Assembly (NCBI GenBank): GCA_902796225.1
Contig: CADBOO010000030.1
Location: forward strand, 37,485 to 101,484
DNA length: 64,000 nucleotides
Direction of reading: 5' to 3'
From: an uncultured Ruminococcus sp.
Lineage (GTDB): Bacteria > Bacillota > Clostridia > Oscillospirales > Acutalibacteraceae
Of the stretch, positions 52,720-61,171 are shown one piece after another. The translations under genes and the position numbers were made by a program. Under the pieces are notes generated by a model. The model saw only the letters and a list, made by a program, of their open reading frames with translations, searched no databases and had not been told where the DNA came from. The stretch's first letter is position 1. The number at the start of each line of letters is the position of its first letter.

Positions 52720-53547
52720 ATGAATAAAAAGCTATTGTTTTTGGATATCGACGGCACCCTGACCGAACCGGGATACAATATCCCGCCTGCGTCGGCGCTG
52801 GAGGCGATCAAAAAAGCACAGAAAAACGGCCACAAGGTCTTTTTGTGTACCGGGCGCAATCTTGCAATGCTCAAGCCGCTGCTGCAGTATGACTTCGACG
52901 GGTATGTCGCCAGCGCGGGCGGCTATGTCGTCTGCGACGGCGAGGTGGTATTCGACCGCCCGATGAAGCCCGAGGTGTTCAAACTCGCGATGGACTGCTT
53001 TGAGCGCAACCATGTGTTCCGCACGGTAGAATGCCTCGGCGGAACATACGGCGACAGCGGACTGGGCGCTCTGCTCGAGGGTGCCGACGAGTTCTCGAAC
53101 TCCGAGCTGCTGCGCTTCCGCCGCCAGCTCAGCGAAACGCTGGATATCCGCCCGATGGACGAATACGACGGCGCGCCGGTCTACAAGATCGTCTTTATGT
53201 GTACCGATAAGCATCAGCTTGACGAGCCGATGGAGCTGCTGAAGGACCACTTTGTGTTCTGCGTGCAAAACCTCGAGGCGGTAAAATGTCTCAACGGCGA
53301 GGTGTTCGGTCTGGATTTCAACAAAGGGATCGGCATCCATAAGCTGTGCGAGCACCTCGGTATGGATATCTCGGATACCATCGGTTTCGGCGACAGCATG
53401 AACGACAAGGAGATGTTCGAGGCGGTCGGATACAGCGTCTGCATGGACAACGGACACCCCGTGATGAAAGAGATGGCGGACTATGTCTGTCCCGCTGTCA
53501 GCGACGACGGGCTGTACAAGTCTTTCGAAAAGCTCGGTCTGATCTGA
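52720..53547 (+). CDS. Cof-type HAD-superfamily phosphatase
   Basis: 275 residues with the HAD motifs: LFLDIDGTLT (catalytic Asps), FLCTGRN, a C2-type cap domain, and GFGDSMNDKEMFEAVG. Probably dephosphorylates sugar phosphates or other small phosphoesters; in this operon it may relieve sugar-phosphate stress. The exact substrate is unknown. Ends the scrR unit, followed by a terminator. Confidence 0.85.
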   Translation: MNKKLLFLDIDGTLTEPGYNIPPASALEAIKKAQKNGHKVFLCTGRNLAMLKPLLQYDFDGYVASAGGYVVCDGEVVFDRPMKPEVFKLAMDCFERNHVFRTVECLGGTYGDSGLGALLEGADEFSNSELLRFRRQLSETLDIRPMDEYDGAPVYKIVFMCTDKHQLDEPMELLKDHFVFCVQNLEAVKCLNGEVFGLDFNKGIGIHKLCEHLGMDISDTIGFGDSMNDKEMFEAVGYSVCMDNGHPVMKEMADYVCPAVSDDGLYKSFEKLGLI

Positions 53548-53573
53548 TCCAAAAGAATAAACAGGAACAAGAA

Positions 53574-53605
53574 AAAACGATTACACGCAACAGTGTAATC
53601 GTTTT
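53574..53605 (+). terminator. Terminator after the HAD gene
   Basis: A perfect 13-bp stem (53574-53586 with 53593-53605), 6-nt loop, right arm ending TTTT and continuing T-rich. 53606-53728 shows nothing else. Confidence 0.9.
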
Positions 53606-53728
53606 CATTTTCTTCAGGAGCAAAAGCCCTCCCGACACAAGTGTGCAATATCAACAGAAATCCCCGGCATTTTTGTGAGATTGGTGATATTGCCTATAAA
53701 ATCTCACGATGTTTGTCATTATTGTCAA

Positions 53729-53777
53729 TTTACAATGAAAATGAAAAGGAATAGAATATGATTGTAATCGATTTCAA
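53729..53777 (+). promoter_or_regulatory. Promoter and LacI/CcpA-type operator of the sucrose PTS operon
   Basis: TTTACA (53729-53734), 17-bp spacer, TAGAAT (53752-53757), then TTGTAATCGATTTCAA (53762-53777) over the predicted start. Fourteen bases are the exact reverse complement of the operator region at 48795-48808. Confidence 0.7.
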
Positions 53778-53983
53778 GATAGTTCGTTTATACGGTTCCT
53801 TGATAAGAAGACGGATCCCGGTATGGGAACAATCCGCGCAGTGCGGCGGACGACGCGTGCAGGCAGGCGCCTGTCGGAAAGTCCGACAAAGCTGTGCGGC
53901 GTTCAGCCGGATCGATGCAAATGGTTTTTATCAAGGAGTCGCAGTATCTTGAATGTCAAATTTTTACACAAAGGAGAGTTTGT
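53778..53983 (+). ncRNA. Structured 5' leader of the sucrose PTS gene
   Basis: About 200 nt. TCCTTGATAA (near 53796) and TTATCAAGGA (near 53928) form a perfect 10-bp closing stem around a ~120-nt GC-rich interior that includes a 7-bp hairpin (53872-53878 with 53882-53888). The right half of the closing stem contains an AAGGAG-like string, and the true ribosome site (AAAGGAG, 53970) lies 30 nt further. No antiterminator of the SacT type is encoded nearby. Class unknown. Confidence 0.45.
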
Positions 53984-55867
53984 ATGGATTATCGCAAATG
54001 CGCACAGGAAATCTATGATCTCGTCGGCAAACGAGAGAATCTGGTTTCCGCTGCACACTGTGCTACAAGACTTCGTCTTGTAACCAACGACAACGAAAAA
54101 GTGGATATGAAAAAGCTCGAAGACGTCGACGGCGTCAAGGGCGTTTTCAGCTCCAACGGTCAGCTGCAGATCATCATCGGCACCGGTACCGTCAACAAGG
54201 TGTATGACGAGTTCCTGTCCATCAGCGGCATGACCGCCGCGACCAAGGCTGACGTCAAAGCAGCCGCTGCGGCAAAGCAGCCGCTGCCTTTCCGTATGGT
54301 AAAGGCGCTGGGCGACGTATTCGTCCCCATTCTTCCCGCGATCGTTGCATCCGGTCTTTTGATGGGTCTGCTCGAAGGCATGACCAAGATCTGGCCGGAT
54401 ATGGCGAATTCCGGCACCTATACGATCATCCACCTGTTCAGCAACGCGGCTTTCGTGTTCCTGCCCATTCTTGTCGCGATCTCTGCCGCGCGCGTATTCG
54501 GCGGCAACATCTTCCTCGGCGCCGTTATCGGTATGATCATGGTACACTCCGATCTTATCAACGCGTGGAGCGTTGCCGGTATGCTGGAGGAGGGCCAGAT
54601 CATCCCCTCGGCGGACGTCTGGTTCGGCTTGTATAAGATCAACCTGACGGGTTACCAAGGTCACGTTATCCCTGTCATTATCTCCGTATGGTTCATGTGC
54701 TTCATCGAAAAACGGCTGCACAAGATCGTACCCGAGATGATCGACCTCTTTGTTACCCCGCTCGTTACGGTTCTCGTCACCGGTTATCTTACCCTGACGA
54801 TCTTCGGACCGATCTTCGCACAGCTCGAAGAATGGATCCTTGTCGGCGTTCAGTGGATCATCACCATTCCGTACGGAATCGGTGCAGCGATAGCAGGAGC
54901 GATCTATCCGCTCACTGTCGTTGCCGGCGTCCATCATATGTATAATACGGTCGAAGCGCGAATGTTGAGTACCGGCTATAATACATGGATGCCGATCGCG
55001 TCCTCCGCGAACTTTGCACAGGGCGCCGCCTGCTTTGCGGTAGCGCTCAAGAGCAAGGATAAGAAGTTCAAGACCCTGGCTCTGCCGTCATCTCTCTCCG
55101 CGTTCCTCGGCATCACCGAGCCTGCGATCTTCGGTGTCAACCTTCGCCTTATCAAGCCGCTTATCGCCGGTATGATCGGCGGCGCTGTCGGCGCTGCCGT
55201 CGGCTCGATGCTCGGCATCGGCGCGACCGCTTACGGCGTAACCGGTCTGTTCGGCTTCCTGACCTGCTCCAACTTTATCTGGCAGTATGCGATCATGCTG
55301 GCCGTCTCGTTTGTGATCTCCTTCGTCCTCTCCTGGATCCTGCACAAGGATAAACCCAAGGATGAAGAAGCAGCAGCTGTCGAAGAAGCTCCTGCTCTGC
55401 CCGAGATCACCTGCGAAAAGGGCAAGGTCTATGCGCCCATCAAGGGCAACGTCATCCCCTCCGCAAACATCCCGGATGAAACCTTCGCCGCGGGCGTACT
55501 GGGCGAAGGCGTAGGAATCGAGCCGACGCTCGGAATTGTCTATGCGCCGTTTGACGGCGAGATCTCATCCACCACGGACACCAAACACGCCATCGGCGTA
55601 TCCTCGCCCGACGGCATGGAGCTGCTGATCCACGTCGGCGTCAATACCGTTGCGATGGAAGGCGACGGATTTGATCTGCTTTGCGCCGAAGGCGACAAGG
55701 TCAAGGCAGGACAGAAGCTGATGACCTTCGATATCGATAAGATCAAGGCGGCAGGCTATTCCACCACCACCGCCGTACTCGTGACCAACAGCGACGATTA
55801 TGCCGGCCTTGATATCAAGGAAGGCGCCTGCGAGCCGCTTGATTGCGTCATCACCATCAAGGAATAA
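53984..55867 (+). CDS. Sucrose-type PTS enzyme IIBCA
   Basis: 627 residues; ATG 53984 lies seven bases after AAAGGAG. EIIB at the N-terminus with phospho-Cys26 (AAHCATRLRL), a ten-helix EIIC (FVPILPAIVASGLLMGLLEG, GITEPAIFGVNLRL), then an acidic linker and an EIIA-Glc-type domain with His550 (ELLIHVGVNTV). This order is that of sucrose/beta-glucoside permeases. Imports sucrose as sucrose-6-phosphate, the substrate of the GH32 enzyme encoded downstream. Confidence 0.9.
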   Translation: MDYRKCAQEIYDLVGKRENLVSAAHCATRLRLVTNDNEKVDMKKLEDVDGVKGVFSSNGQLQIIIGTGTVNKVYDEFLSISGMTAATKADVKAAAAAKQPLPFRMVKALGDVFVPILPAIVASGLLMGLLEGMTKIWPDMANSGTYTIIHLFSNAAFVFLPILVAISAARVFGGNIFLGAVIGMIMVHSDLINAWSVAGMLEEGQIIPSADVWFGLYKINLTGYQGHVIPVIISVWFMCFIEKRLHKIVPEMIDLFVTPLVTVLVTGYLTLTIFGPIFAQLEEWILVGVQWIITIPYGIGAAIAGAIYPLTVVAGVHHMYNTVEARMLSTGYNTWMPIASSANFAQGAACFAVALKSKDKKFKTLALPSSLSAFLGITEPAIFGVNLRLIKPLIAGMIGGAVGAAVGSMLGIGATAYGVTGLFGFLTCSNFIWQYAIMLAVSFVISFVLSWILHKDKPKDEEAAAVEEAPALPEITCEKGKVYAPIKGNVIPSANIPDETFAAGVLGEGVGIEPTLGIVYAPFDGEISSTTDTKHAIGVSSPDGMELLIHVGVNTVAMEGDGFDLLCAEGDKVKAGQKLMTFDIDKIKAAGYSTTTAVLVTNSDDYAGLDIKEGACEPLDCVITIKE

Positions 55868-55900
55868 TTATTTAAATATATCTGAAAAGGAGAATGAAAC

Positions 55901-56158
55901 ATGAAACAGTTTTCTTACACCATCACCGATCCCGTAGGTATCCATGCGCGTCCCGCCGGCATCCTTGTCAAGGCAGTCAAACCCTTTGAGAGCTCCTGCA
56001 AGATCACCAAGGGCGAAAAGACCGTTGACCTGAGAAAGCTTATGGCGCTGATGGGCATGGGCATCAAATGCGGCGATACCGTAGACGTCACCATCGAAGG
56101 TCCCGACGAGGACGTCGCGGCTGAGACCATCGAGAAGTTCTTCAAAGAGAACCTCTGA
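55901..56158 (+). CDS. ptsH: PTS phosphocarrier protein HPr (no Ser46)
   Basis: 85 residues. Active His15 in GIHARPAG. The regulatory site usually reading LKSIMGVMSLG is LRKLMALMGMG, so residue 46 is Lys. It should shuttle phosphate from enzyme I to the PTS but cannot be phosphorylated by HPr kinase, and so cannot signal to CcpA in the standard way. Lies 33 bp after the PTS permease gene with AAAGGAG. Confidence 0.93.
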   Translation: MKQFSYTITDPVGIHARPAGILVKAVKPFESSCKITKGEKTVDLRKLMALMGMGIKCGDTVDVTIEGPDEDVAAETIEKFFKENL

Positions 56159-56184
56159 TCGCTAAGCACCGATCTGTCACATAA

Positions 56185-56209
56185 TGCCCTCTCCGCCGAG
56201 GAGAGGGCA
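56185..56209 (+). other. Intercistronic hairpin between ptsH and ptsI
   Basis: A perfect 10-bp stem TGCCCTCTCC/GGAGAGGGCA with loop GCCGA and no T run. It may protect or partly terminate the upstream message. Confidence 0.6.
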
Positions 56210-56237
56210 GTAGACCAACACAAAGGAGGTATGCTCT

Positions 56238-57857
56238 ATGATAGTTGCAACCGGTAAATCGATCCTGAAGGGGATCGCTATCGGCAAAGTCAAGTTTTTG
56301 AAAAAGACGCAGGCAGTAATCACTGATTCTGCCGCCGATCCCGCTGTCGAGCTGCAGCGGTTCGAGGATGCAAAAGCGCTTGCGGTCGAACAGCTTCAGG
56401 CGCTGTATGACAAAGCGGTTGTCGAAGCCGGCGAAGATCACGCGGCGATCTTTGAGATCCATATGATGATGCTGGACGATGACGATTACATCGATTCAAT
56501 TACCGAGATCATCAATACGCAGGGAAAATCCGCCGCCTACGCTGTCAAGACCACCGGGGAGAATTTTGCCGAAACGTTTGCCTCGATGGATGATGAATAT
56601 ATGAAAGCGCGCGCAGCCGACGTCAGGGATATCTCTACCCGCGTGGTCAATATCCTGACCGGCGCGGACACCGGCGTCGACGAGGGCGACGAGCCTTTCA
56701 TCATCGTTGCCGAAGACCTCGCACCGTCCGAGACCGTTCAGCTGGACAAATCCAAGCTGTTGGGATTTGTGACCCGTCTCGGCAGCGCCAACAGCCACAC
56801 CGCGATCCTGGCGCGCAACATGAATATCCCCGCACTGATCGGCACCGAGATCAGCGAGGAATGGGACGGCAAGCTTGCCATCATCGACGGCTACAACGAC
56901 TGTATCTATATCGAGCCGACGGATGAACTGGTCGAAACACTGGATAAAAAACGCGTCTATGACCTCCAGCAGAGAGCGCTGCTGAAGGAGCTGAAGAAAA
57001 AGCCCAATATCACGCTCGACGGCACCGAGATCAACGTCTATGCCAATATCGGCAACGTTTCCGACGTCGGTATGGTGCTCCAGAACGACGCGGGCGGAAT
57101 CGGACTGTTCCGTTCCGAGTTCATTTACCTGCATTCCGAGACCTTCCCCACCGAGGAAGAGCAGTTTGCGATCTATAAGCGCGTCGCCGAAATGATGGGC
57201 GGCAAAAAGGTTATCATCCGCACCCTCGATATCGGCGCGGACAAACAGGCGGATTATTTCAACCTGCCGAAGGAAGAAAACCCCGCGCTGGGTTATCGCG
57301 CGATCCGTATCTGTCTGATGCAGCACGATATCTTCAAGACGCAGATCAGAGCCATCCTGCGCGCCGCCGCATTCGGCAAGGTCAGCATCATGTTCCCGAT
57401 GATCATCTCCGTGCGCGAGGTCAAGGACGCCAAGGATATCCTTGAGCAGTGCCGTCAGGAGCTGATCGCCGAAGGCAAACAGGTCGGCGAAGTCGAGATC
57501 GGTATTATGATCGAGACGCCCGCATCCGTGATGATCGCCGAGGAACTTGCCGAAGAGGTTGAGTTCTTCTCCATCGGCACCAACGACCTGACCCAGTATA
57601 CGCTGGCGATCGACCGTCAGAATCCGAAGCTGGATCCGTTCTATGATTCCCACCACCCTGCGGTGCTCCGCATGATCCGGAAGACGATCGAAGCAGGCCA
57701 CAAGCATGACTGCTGGGTCGGCATCTGCGGAGAGCTGGGCGCGGATACTTCGTTGACCGAAACCTTCCTCAGAATGGGAATCGACGAGCTGAGCGTCAAT
57801 CCCGGCAGCGTTCTCGGACTGAGAAAGGTCATCCGCAGTCTGGATTTAAGCAAGTAA
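56238..57857 (+). CDS. ptsI: PTS enzyme I (phosphoenolpyruvate-protein phosphotransferase)
   Basis: 539 residues, slightly shorter than the usual ~570. N-terminal HPr-binding helical domain, phospho-His187 in SANSHTAILARN, PEP-binding barrel with GGIGLFRSEFIYL, ALGYRAIRICL, IEIGIMIETP-type strand and GTNDLTQYTLA, and Cys in WVGICGELGAD. First enzyme of the phosphorelay. Having ptsHI inside the sucrose operon rather than apart suggests either that this is the only general PTS or a dedicated second set. Confidence 0.95.
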   Translation: MIVATGKSILKGIAIGKVKFLKKTQAVITDSAADPAVELQRFEDAKALAVEQLQALYDKAVVEAGEDHAAIFEIHMMMLDDDDYIDSITEIINTQGKSAAYAVKTTGENFAETFASMDDEYMKARAADVRDISTRVVNILTGADTGVDEGDEPFIIVAEDLAPSETVQLDKSKLLGFVTRLGSANSHTAILARNMNIPALIGTEISEEWDGKLAIIDGYNDCIYIEPTDELVETLDKKRVYDLQQRALLKELKKKPNITLDGTEINVYANIGNVSDVGMVLQNDAGGIGLFRSEFIYLHSETFPTEEEQFAIYKRVAEMMGGKKVIIRTLDIGADKQADYFNLPKEENPALGYRAIRICLMQHDIFKTQIRAILRAAAFGKVSIMFPMIISVREVKDAKDILEQCRQELIAEGKQVGEVEIGIMIETPASVMIAEELAEEVEFFSIGTNDLTQYTLAIDRQNPKLDPFYDSHHPAVLRMIRKTIEAGHKHDCWVGICGELGADTSLTETFLRMGIDELSVNPGSVLGLRKVIRSLDLSK

Positions 57858-57908
57858 GGTATATCGGAAAAACAACGATAATCCTTTATCAGTTTACTCT
57901 TCCATTTG

Positions 57909-57943
57909 CAGCAAAACCGGCAGCGTGTCTGTCGGTTTTGCTG
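57909..57943 (+). terminator. Hairpin after ptsI, possible terminator
   Basis: An 11-bp stem (57909-57919 with 57933-57943) extended by three more inner pairs. The trailing T content is low (GTTGATATG), so termination may be partial. Confidence 0.5.
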
Positions 57944-57969
57944 GTTGATATGCAACCGGGGTGATCTCT

Positions 57970-58257
57970 ATGCTTTTTGGCAAAAACATCCTTCGCAAAA
58001 GGATCTGCTTTTTCGGAGAGGTACAGGCGGTCGGATTCCGCTTTCAGGCACAGTATGCCGCAAAGAGATACGGCGTGACCGGCTGGGTACGAAATGAATA
58101 CGACGGCTCGGTCACAACGGAACTGCAAGGCACCGAACGCCAGATCAACGACGTCGTCGCCGAGATCGACAGCGACCCCTATATCCGGATCGAACGGATG
58201 GAAACGGAATGGATCGATCCCGATCCCGATGAAAAAGGGTTTCGGGTCAGGTATTGA
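57970..58257 (+). CDS. Acylphosphatase
   Basis: 95 residues. FGEVQAVGFRFQAQYAAKRYGVTGWVRNEYDGSV contains the phosphate loop and catalytic Arg24, with Asn42 of the active site. Hydrolyses acyl phosphates such as acetyl phosphate or 1,3-bisphosphoglycerate. Start ATG 57970 follows GGGGTGAT. It lies 12 bp before the GH32 gene and is likely cotranscribed with it, without an obvious role in sucrose use. Confidence 0.9.
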   Translation: MLFGKNILRKRICFFGEVQAVGFRFQAQYAAKRYGVTGWVRNEYDGSVTTELQGTERQINDVVAEIDSDPYIRIERMETEWIDPDPDEKGFRVRY

Positions 58258-58269
58258 ACGGAGGACAGC

Positions 58270-59739
58270 ATGAAAACATGGACAAAAGAAGAACGCTATC
58301 GTGTTTTGGAGAGCGAAGAAGAGATACGGGATCTGCATGAGCAGATCAAGCGATCGGACTTTCGCCAGCATTACCATATCCAGAGCGTGACCGGTCTGCT
58401 GAACGATCCAAACGGCTTTGTCTTTCATGACGGACTGTGGCACCTGTTTTATCAGTGGTGCCCTTGGGGTGCGGTGCACGGTCTGAAGTACTGGTACCAT
58501 ACCGTTTCCGAAGACCTCGTGACCTGGAAGAATATGGGCGTGTGTATCCGCCCGGATACCGTTTATGATAACAAAGGCGCTTACTCAGGCTCTGCGCTTC
58601 CTACCGGCGAACGGCTGTATCTTTACTATACCGGCAACCACCGCGACAAGGACTGGATACGCAAGCCCTACACCTGTCTGGTCGATTTGAAAGACGACGG
58701 AAAAGCCGTCAAGCTGCCGCCGCTGTTCGGTCCGCATCCGGATTATACCGAGCATCAGCGCGACCCGAAAATCATACATGATCAAAAAAACGGAAGGTAT
58801 TATATCATATTGGGCGCGCAGACCAAGGACAAAAAGGGCTGCTGTATCATCTACAGCTCCGATTCTCCGACCGACGGCTGGCGATTTGCCGGTCAGCTGA
58901 AGGTTCCCGGCTTTGAAGACTTCGGCGATATGTGGGAGTGCCCCGCGATCGAAACCATCAGCGGCTATGATGTGCTGATCTTCTGTCCCCAGCACCTGAC
59001 ACTGCAGGGCAGGGGAGGATCGATCCATCACAGCGGCTACCTGCTCGGTCACATGGATTGGGATACTCTTGTATTCACGCCGGATAACACCAGCTTCCAC
59101 GTGCTGGACTTTGGCTTTGATTCCTATGCGGCCGAATGCGCTGCCAATCCGAACGATAAAAACAAGGCGACGCTGGTGGCGTGGATGGGTCTGCCCGACG
59201 CATCATATCCTCCGACAGATGAAGAGGACTGGTCGGGCTGCCTTACCCTGCCGCGTGAACTGCGCGTGCGGGACCGCCGGCTGATCCAACAGCCGCTTGA
59301 CGAGCTGCGCACGCTGCGCGTCAAACAGATCGATCTGGAGTCCACGGACATCCTGCCCCGCGTGTGCGAGGTAGAGCTGATCAGCAGAGGCGGCGATCTG
59401 ACTCTCCGGCTCTTTGCAAAGGCGGACGGCTCCGGCGGATTGACGGTCGTCTATGACGACTGCGCAAAGCAGATCACGGTCGATCGCTCCGGGATGTATC
59501 ACCGGTTCAATACCGATTGGGGTGAACAGCGTACCCGCCCGCTGCCGAAAGGCCTGTTCCATCTGCGGTTCTTCATTGACCGCAGTTCGATCGAGATCTT
59601 TGTCAATGACGGCGATGCGGTATTCTCTTCGCGCATCTTTCCGACCGTCGGCGAGGAGCGCCTGTGTATCGACGGCGACGCTTCGGTCCATCTGTGGGAG
59701 TTGAAGCGCGCGGTCGAAGATACATTCGTGATTGATTGA
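58270..59739 (+). CDS. scrB: Sucrose-6-phosphate hydrolase (GH32)
   Basis: 489 residues, no signal peptide. GH32 five-blade propeller: nucleophile Asp46 in GLLNDPNGF, RDPK at 164-167, acid/base Glu223 in MWECPA, then the C-terminal beta-sandwich (FIDRSSIEIFVNDG). Splits sucrose-6-phosphate from the PTS into glucose-6-phosphate and fructose. Last gene of the sucrose island. Confidence 0.93.
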   Translation: MKTWTKEERYRVLESEEEIRDLHEQIKRSDFRQHYHIQSVTGLLNDPNGFVFHDGLWHLFYQWCPWGAVHGLKYWYHTVSEDLVTWKNMGVCIRPDTVYDNKGAYSGSALPTGERLYLYYTGNHRDKDWIRKPYTCLVDLKDDGKAVKLPPLFGPHPDYTEHQRDPKIIHDQKNGRYYIILGAQTKDKKGCCIIYSSDSPTDGWRFAGQLKVPGFEDFGDMWECPAIETISGYDVLIFCPQHLTLQGRGGSIHHSGYLLGHMDWDTLVFTPDNTSFHVLDFGFDSYAAECAANPNDKNKATLVAWMGLPDASYPPTDEEDWSGCLTLPRELRVRDRRLIQQPLDELRTLRVKQIDLESTDILPRVCEVELISRGGDLTLRLFAKADGSGGLTVVYDDCAKQITVDRSGMYHRFNTDWGEQRTRPLPKGLFHLRFFIDRSSIEIFVNDGDAVFSSRIFPTVGEERLCIDGDASVHLWELKRAVEDTFVID

Positions 59740-59835
59740 GGCGGGACGTCGAAGATCGTCCTAACAGACCGATACGCTGTATGACCGTATCGCTCCCGAA
59801 AAAACACCCGCACAAACCGAGATAAACGACCTCTG

Positions 59836-59875
59836 CGCCGGCACATCCGATGATTCCGTCAGTGATGTGCCGGCG
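59836..59875. other. 12-bp inverted repeat after scrB
   Basis: CGCCGGCACATC (59836-59847) pairs with GATGTGCCGGCG (59864-59875). No T run on either strand, so a terminator call is weak. The rest of 59740-59914 holds no supported gene. Confidence 0.45.
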
Positions 59876-59914
59876 TTGGAATCGGTACAAAAACAGAAAA
59901 CGGATGATAGTATC

Positions 59915-60034
59915 TTGACAAAAATGAAAAGAAGCGATATAATGCGGTTAGCATAAGGTAACTTATAACCGATATTTCTGTCAGCATCCGTCGATCGGGT
60001 GCTTGTTTTGGAAATGCAGTTAGCAATAGCTAAC
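59915..60034 (+). promoter_or_regulatory. Consensus promoter with two metal-regulator-like palindromes
   Basis: Perfect TTGACA (59915-59920), 17-bp spacer, perfect TATAAT (59938-59943). GTTAGCATAAGGTAAC (59947-59962) covers the predicted start and GTTAGCAATAGCTAAC (60019-60034) is a perfect 6-4-6 palindrome 72 bp downstream. Such GTTAGC...GCTAAC sites resemble those of DtxR/MntR-type or related metal regulators. A hairpin with TGTTTT (59983-60008) lies between them. Confidence 0.65.
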
Positions 60035-60147
60035 CCGAGAAACAAAATGATTTCACCCGGATATGCAGTTGTCGGAGGAATGATCATACGGTACGGTGCG
60101 CCGACGCTGACAAAGCTGACGGCGCGAAGGAAAGGACGGAGGATACG

Positions 60148-60402
60148 ATGGTCAAAACAACATTGAAGATCGACGGCATGATGTGCTCAATGTGCGAAGC
60201 GCATCTCAACGATACGGTAAGGAGCGTTTGCAAAATCAAATCCGTCAAGTCCTCACACGGCAAAGGCACGACTGAGATCATCAGCGAAAGCGCGCTTGAT
60301 GAAACCGTTCTGAAAGAAGCGATCGGCAAGACCGGTTATAAGGTACTGGAGATCCATACAGAGCCTTATGAGAAAAAGAGATTCTCTTTGTTTGGTAAAT
60401 AG
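60148..60402 (+). CDS. Small HMA-domain metal-binding protein
   Basis: 84 residues, one ferredoxin-like HMA domain. The metal-binding loop is GMMCSMCEAHLNDTVR (MxCxxC). The C-terminal extension (EPYEKKRFSLFGK) is basic. Small HMA proteins carry Cu+ or other soft metals, but versions like this also occur with ferrous-iron transport genes in clostridia, so the metal is open. First gene behind the palindrome-bearing promoter, 67 bp before an ABC exporter gene. Confidence 0.75.
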   Translation: MVKTTLKIDGMMCSMCEAHLNDTVRSVCKIKSVKSSHGKGTTEIISESALDETVLKEAIGKTGYKVLEIHTEPYEKKRFSLFGK

Positions 60403-60428
60403 AATCCGTGCGGGCGTCCCGCCATAAA

Positions 60429-60452
60429 CCATTCACGATTCACCATTCACCA
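60429..60452. repeat. ATTCACC tandem units
   Basis: Three near-identical units (CATTCACG, ATTCACC, ATTCACC) in tandem before the ATPase gene. This is a common form of intergenic repeat remnant. Confidence 0.45.
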
Positions 60453-60469
60453 TAATTCGGGAGGTAAAT

Positions 60470-61171
60470 ATGAGCATCGTAAAATTTGATAACGTAACAA
60501 AGATCTATACCAGCGGCGACCACGAGCTGAAAGCGCTCAACAAGGTCAGCTTCACGCTCGACGAGGGCAGGTTCGTCGTCATTCTCGGGCCATCCGGTGC
60601 GGGCAAGAGCACCCTGCTCAATCTGCTCGGAGGCCTGGACAGCCCGTCAGAAGGAACGATCACCGTCAACGGCAAAGACATCTCCACACTGTCCGACAAC
60701 GAGCTTGCCGATTACCGCGCGGCGACAGTCGGCTTTGTGTTCCAGTTCTACAACCTGATCCCCACGCTCACGGTGTATGAGAATGTCGAGCTGGTATTGG
60801 AGATCTCCGAGAATGCGCTCGATGCAAAACAGATGATAGAAGAGGTCGGACTGACCGATCATCTGCACAATTTCCCGGCGGAGCTTTCCGGCGGCGAACA
60901 GCAGCGGATTTCGATCGCACGGGCGCTGGCAAAGAATCCGAAGATACTGCTCTGCGACGAGCCGACCGGCGCACTCGATTCCGAGACCGGCGTCATGGTG
61001 CTCAAGCTCCTGCTGAGTATGGCGAAGAACTACGGCAAGACCATCGTGATCGTCACCCATAACCAGAGCATCGCCAAGATGGCGGACATTGTGATCCGTG
61101 TCAAGAACGGCAAGATCCGTTCCGTAGAAGAGCAGAAAAATCCCATGAGCGCGGATGAGGTGGAGTGGTAA
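60470..61171 (+). CDS. MacB/LolD-type ABC transporter ATPase
   Basis: 233 residues. Walker [11 protein letters not shown]-loop [19 protein letters not shown], signature [15 protein letters not shown], Walker [16 protein letters not shown], switch VTHNQ. This is the profile of ATPases paired with FtsX/MacB permeases, which move lipids, peptides or whole proteins rather than ions. Its TAA stop overlaps the ATG of the permease gene. Confidence 0.92.
   Translation: MSIVKFDNVTKIYTSGDHELKALNKVSFTLDEGRFVVILGPSGAGKSTLLNLLGGLDSPSEGTITVNGKDISTLSDNELADYRAATVGFVFQFYNLIPTLTVYENVELVLEISENALDAKQMIEEVGLTDHLHNFPAELSGGEQQRISIARALAKNPKILLCDEPTGALDSETGVMVLKLLLSMAKNYGKTIVIVTHNQSIAKMADIVIRVKNGKIRSVEEQKNPMSADEVEW

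Noticed and set aside
53860-53890. RNase P RNA, from the GGAAAGTCCG string
   Set aside because: It is only a 7-bp local hairpin; none of the other conserved RNase P regions occur nearby.
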